Below, piece after piece: positions 61,762-64,000 of a stretch of 64,000 nucleotides of DNA. Under the pieces are notes generated by a model that was not told the origin of the DNA, ran no database searches, and saw nothing but the letters and a program-made list of their open reading frames with translations. Each line of letters begins with the position of its first letter. Position 1 is the stretch's first letter. The DNA comes from DYGX01 sp035325905. Its GTDB lineage: Bacteria; Chloroflexota; Anaerolineae; Aggregatilineales; Aggregatilineaceae. A program made the position numbers and the translations under genes. The DNA is taken from positions 19,683 through 83,682 of the forward strand of contig DAOKYY010000007.1 in NCBI GenBank assembly GCA_035325905.1, given 5' to 3'.

Positions 61762-62718
61762 TTAGCGCGTGCCGCGCGCCGCGTAGTCGATCACCTGGGC
61801 GGCCGTTTCCTGCGTCACGAAACCGGGGCCGGTGGGGATCAGCAGCGCGCCGGGCGTGTTGAGGTTCTCGAGATACAGCGTCAGGTAGACAATCGGCAGG
61901 TAGCCCTGCATGTACTGCTGCTGGTCGATGGCGAACAGCATGTTGCCGTCGCGGATCGCCTCCAGCACTTCCGGGCCGAGGTCGAAGGTCGCCAGCAGAG
62001 TGGCGCCAAGCAACTGCTGATCCGTCAGCGCCTGAAGCGCGGGGAGCGCGCTGCCGGGGCCGAGCGTCATGATCGCGTCGATTGACTCGTCGGCGGTCAG
62101 CGCCGCGCTGATGCGGTTGGCCGCGTCGGTCGGGTCGGCCAGATCGACCGCCAGCACTTCCACCGCGCCCCCAGCCTCAGCCATCGCGTCGGCGAAGCCC
62201 TGGCAGCGCAGATCCAGGCCCACATTGCCCACTTCGTGATTGACGCACAGCGCGTTGGTTGCGCCCGCGTCCGCCATGCGCTGGCCGCCGCCATAGCCCG
62301 CTTCGTACTCCGTCTGGCCGATATGCGCCAGCACGCCCAGCTCCTCCGCGACCTCCGAGCCGGAGTTGATCGAGATCACCGGGATACCGGCGGCGACGGC
62401 CGCCTGAACCGAGGGGCCGAGCGCGTCCGCGTCGGGCACTGAGACCACCAAACCGTCCGGCTCGGACGCGACCACCGCGTCAATCAACTGGGCCATCTCC
62501 ACCATGTTAAAGGTGGCGGGCGCCTGATATTCCACGGTGACGCGCATGTCCACGCCGGCCTGGTCGACGCCGTTCTTCACCACTGACCAGAACGGGTCAG
62601 CGGCCTGCCCGTGCGTGACGACGACGATCCGGTAGGGGCGCATTTCCTGGGCGGCGACGGCGCCCGCCAGCCCGGCAGTGACGATCAGGACAAGCAGGAT
62701 ACTCAACAGGCGTTTCAT
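61762..62718 (-). CDS. Sugar ABC binding protein (ribose/inositol type)
   Basis: Exported receptor of 318 residues (periplasmic-binding type I, Peripla_BP_4). Signal peptide [24 protein letters not shown]. The mature start [26 protein letters not shown] is typical for ribose, rhizopine and inositol receptors. Later stretches are [33 protein letters not shown] and [18 protein letters not shown]. The start at 62718 has AAGGAGG upstream; a longer ATG frame from 62772 lacks a signal-peptide match. It follows a dehydrogenase gene by 102 bp. Confidence 0.93.
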   Translation of the reverse strand: MKRLLSILLVLIVTAGLAGAVAAQEMRPYRIVVVTHGQAADPFWSVVKNGVDQAGVDMRVTVEYQAPATFNMVEMAQLIDAVVASEPDGLVVSVPDADALGPSVQAAVAAGIPVISINSGSEVAEELGVLAHIGQTEYEAGYGGGQRMADAGATNALCVNHEVGNVGLDLRCQGFADAMAEAGGAVEVLAVDLADPTDAANRISAALTADESIDAIMTLGPGSALPALQALTDQQLLGATLLATFDLGPEVLEAIRDGNMLFAIDQQQYMQGYLPIVYLTLYLENLNTPGALLIPTGPGFVTQETAAQVIDYAARGTR

Positions 62719-62768
62719 CGCAAAACCCTCCTTGTAGGCGTTCACTAAGTACGTTTTCGGGGAATAAC

Positions 62769-62801
62769 ACACGGCCCGTGTCGCGCAGCGGCACCTCCTT
62801 T
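62769..62801 (-). promoter_or_regulatory. Leader with an orphan Shine-Dalgarno and a small dyad
   Basis: On the minus strand a near-perfect ribosome site AAAGGAGGTG (62801-62792) has no well-spaced start codon after it. It is followed by a dyad, ACACGG and CCGTGT around one base (62781-62769). Both lie before the real ribosome site of the binding protein. It could be a regulatory leader or a relic. Confidence 0.35.
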
Positions 62802-62820
62802 CACGTAGACCAGGCTGAGT

Positions 62821-63849
62821 TCAGTTGGGCTTCATCACATCCTCGATTTCGCGGAGACAAACGACGCGCCCCTCGTGCCGTGACCGGGTGGCCGCCAGGC
62901 AGGCGATCAGCGCAGCGCGCGCGTCGGCGGCGCCCACCACGGGCGGACGGTCGTGCAGCAGGCACTCGACAAAATGCTCCAGCTGCCGGGTATACGCCGG
63001 GCCGAAGCGCTGCGGGAAATGCGGCACCACGTCGTGCGTGACGCCGTCGCGGTTCAGCAGCAGAAGCGGCGTCTCGCGCAGGTAGCCGATCTCAAGCGTG
63101 CCCAGCGCGCCGACCACCTCGCAGCGGATGTCGTAGCCGTAGATCGCCGTGCGGCTGACCTCGACGTTCCCCAGGCCGCCGCGCGCGAAGCGGACGTTGA
63201 TCATCGCGGTGTCTGCGTCGCCAACGCTCGCCAGCTCCGGGTAAACCAGCGACGCGGTCTCGGCGTAGACGCGCTCGATCTCGTCATCCATCAGCCAGCG
63301 GAGGCTGTCGAAGTCGTGGATCGCCATATCCACGATCAGGCCGCCGCTGACGGCGGGATTGGCGAATTCCAGGCTGGTGCGGTGCGGGTCGCGCCCGATG
63401 GAGCGGATCATGACCGGCTGCCCGATCACACCCGCGTCGATCTTCCGTCTGGCTTCGACATACCCCCGGTCGAAGCGGCGCATGAAGCCGACCTGGAGCG
63501 GCACCCCGGCGCGCTCAACCGCGCCAATCGCCTCGTCCGTCGCCTCAAGCGTAAGCGCTAGCGGCTTCTCGCAGAAGATCGCCTTTCCCGCTTGGGCAGC
63601 TTCGCGGACGACCTCGGCGTGCGTGCTGGTGGGGCTGGCGACGATGACCGCCTGGACGCGGGGATCGGCGAGCAGGTCACGGTAGTCGGCAAAAGCCTGA
63701 ACGCCCAGCGCGCTGAAATCGGCAAGCGCGGCGGGGTCCGGGTCCGCAACGGCCAGCAGGCCGGCGCCTTCGATCTGGCGCGCCGTGTGTGTGGCGTAGA
63801 CGCGCCCCATCCGCCCCAGCCCGATCACCCCGATGCCGACCCGTGCCAT
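62821..63849 (-). CDS. Gfo/Idh/MocA-family dehydrogenase, inositol-dehydrogenase-like
   Basis: NAD(P)-dependent sugar or inositol dehydrogenase of 342 residues. The Rossmann motif is VGIGVIGLGRMGRVYA. E94-K95-P96 in FCEKPLALT is the conserved EKP of the family. The C-terminal half has GGLIVDMAIHDFDSLRWLM, with the Asp and His of the active site. The best-known relatives are myo-inositol 2-dehydrogenases (IolG). It is the first gene of the operon before a ribose/inositol-type importer, so the imported compound may be an inositol or a related polyol. A GGAGGAGG site precedes the ATG. Confidence 0.9.
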   Translation of the reverse strand: MARVGIGVIGLGRMGRVYATHTARQIEGAGLLAVADPDPAALADFSALGVQAFADYRDLLADPRVQAVIVASPTSTHAEVVREAAQAGKAIFCEKPLALTLEATDEAIGAVERAGVPLQVGFMRRFDRGYVEARRKIDAGVIGQPVMIRSIGRDPHRTSLEFANPAVSGGLIVDMAIHDFDSLRWLMDDEIERVYAETASLVYPELASVGDADTAMINVRFARGGLGNVEVSRTAIYGYDIRCEVVGALGTLEIGYLRETPLLLLNRDGVTHDVVPHFPQRFGPAYTRQLEHFVECLLHDRPPVVGAADARAALIACLAATRSRHEGRVVCLREIEDVMKPN

Positions 63850-63951
63850 GCCGCGCCTCCTCCGTAACCTAAGACTATACCGGAAAGTCTAGCTGTTCGA
63901 ACGCTGCCTTTCGCCCTGGTCCAGAGGGTTTTCCACCACACCCGCACACAC

Positions 63952-63981
63952 ATAGTACGTTTGTTTCCGGCGCCGTGTCAA
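63952..63981 (-). promoter_or_regulatory. Promoter of the dehydrogenase-importer operon
   Basis: On the minus strand TTGACA (63981-63976), an 18-bp spacer and TACTAT (63957-63952). The -35 is perfect and the -10 matches at four of six positions. The leader to the dehydrogenase ATG would be about 95 bases. No clear operator palindrome is visible beside it. Confidence 0.6.
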
Positions 63982-64000
63982 ATGTGCGCCCCTCGGTCCC

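Noticed and set aside
1..64000. tRNA, rRNA, riboswitch, prophage or insertion sequence
   Set aside because: I found no tRNA cloverleaf with a T-loop, no rRNA stretch, no phage or transposase genes, and no recognisable riboswitch core. A covariance-model search would be needed to exclude small RNAs.

Overview
The window is high-GC, densely packed bacterial DNA that reads as a chromosome. I see no rRNA, tRNA, CRISPR array, insertion sequence or prophage. The gene mix suggests a heterotrophic, facultatively respiring Chloroflexota bacterium, perhaps Anaerolineae. It includes several sugar and amino-acid ABC systems with LacI regulators, a Thr/Pro-tailed multi-domain secreted peptidase, and a nar operon with a membrane-anchored di-heme cytochrome c next to narG. 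This placement is an inference from gene content and style, not from a marker gene.

Layout. (1) 1-4.6 kb: the end of a sugar uptake locus (partial solute-binding protein, LacI regulator), a divergent FAD oxidoreductase and a secreted protein of unknown function. (2) 4.7-14.5 kb: a glycan-use operon: LacI regulator with a strong promoter and two operators, sugar-binding protein, two permeases (one with a repeat-containing insert), an EEP-fold phosphoesterase, an alpha/alpha-barrel glycosidase and a secreted CBM9-GH8 glycanase. (3) 14.6-15.5 kb: a META-domain protein. (4) 15.8-22.1 kb: a CBS-domain gene followed by a complete mrpABCDEFG Na+/H+ antiporter operon. (5) 22.4-29.0 kb: an SPFH/band-7 membrane protein and, 8 bp later, a 1,870-residue protein. 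That protein has a degenerate aminotransferase-like domain, an intact-looking PLP aminotransferase domain, and a long C-terminal part carrying the ordered motifs of phosphoenolpyruvate carboxylase (PEPC) in altered form. This is the most unusual item in the window. (6) 29.0-33.1 kb: PadR regulator, ABC ATPase and FtsX/MacB-type permease, with a promoter and operator visible. (7) 33.2-39.4 kb: a 2,037-residue secreted papain-family peptidase with many adhesion-type modules. (8) 39.8-52.4 kb: the nitrate respiration locus: NarX/NarL-like pair, a pseudo-receiver, di-heme cytochrome c, narGHJI, a SLAC1/TehA-type channel, a lipoprotein cytochrome c and a CopD-like membrane protein. (9) 52.4-59.7 kb: alanine racemase, and a divergent livKHMGF-type branched-chain amino-acid importer. 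(10) 59.7-63.9 kb: an operon on the minus strand with a Gfo/Idh/MocA dehydrogenase and a ribose/inositol-type ABC importer.

How it fits together. The outer regions take up and degrade sugars and amino acids. The middle regions supply ion homeostasis (Mrp), anaerobic respiration (Nar) and possibly a PEP-to-oxaloacetate-to-aspartate step (the fusion). All three complete binding-protein/permease junctions carry a strong stem-loop just after the binding-protein gene, a likely means of producing more binding protein than permease.
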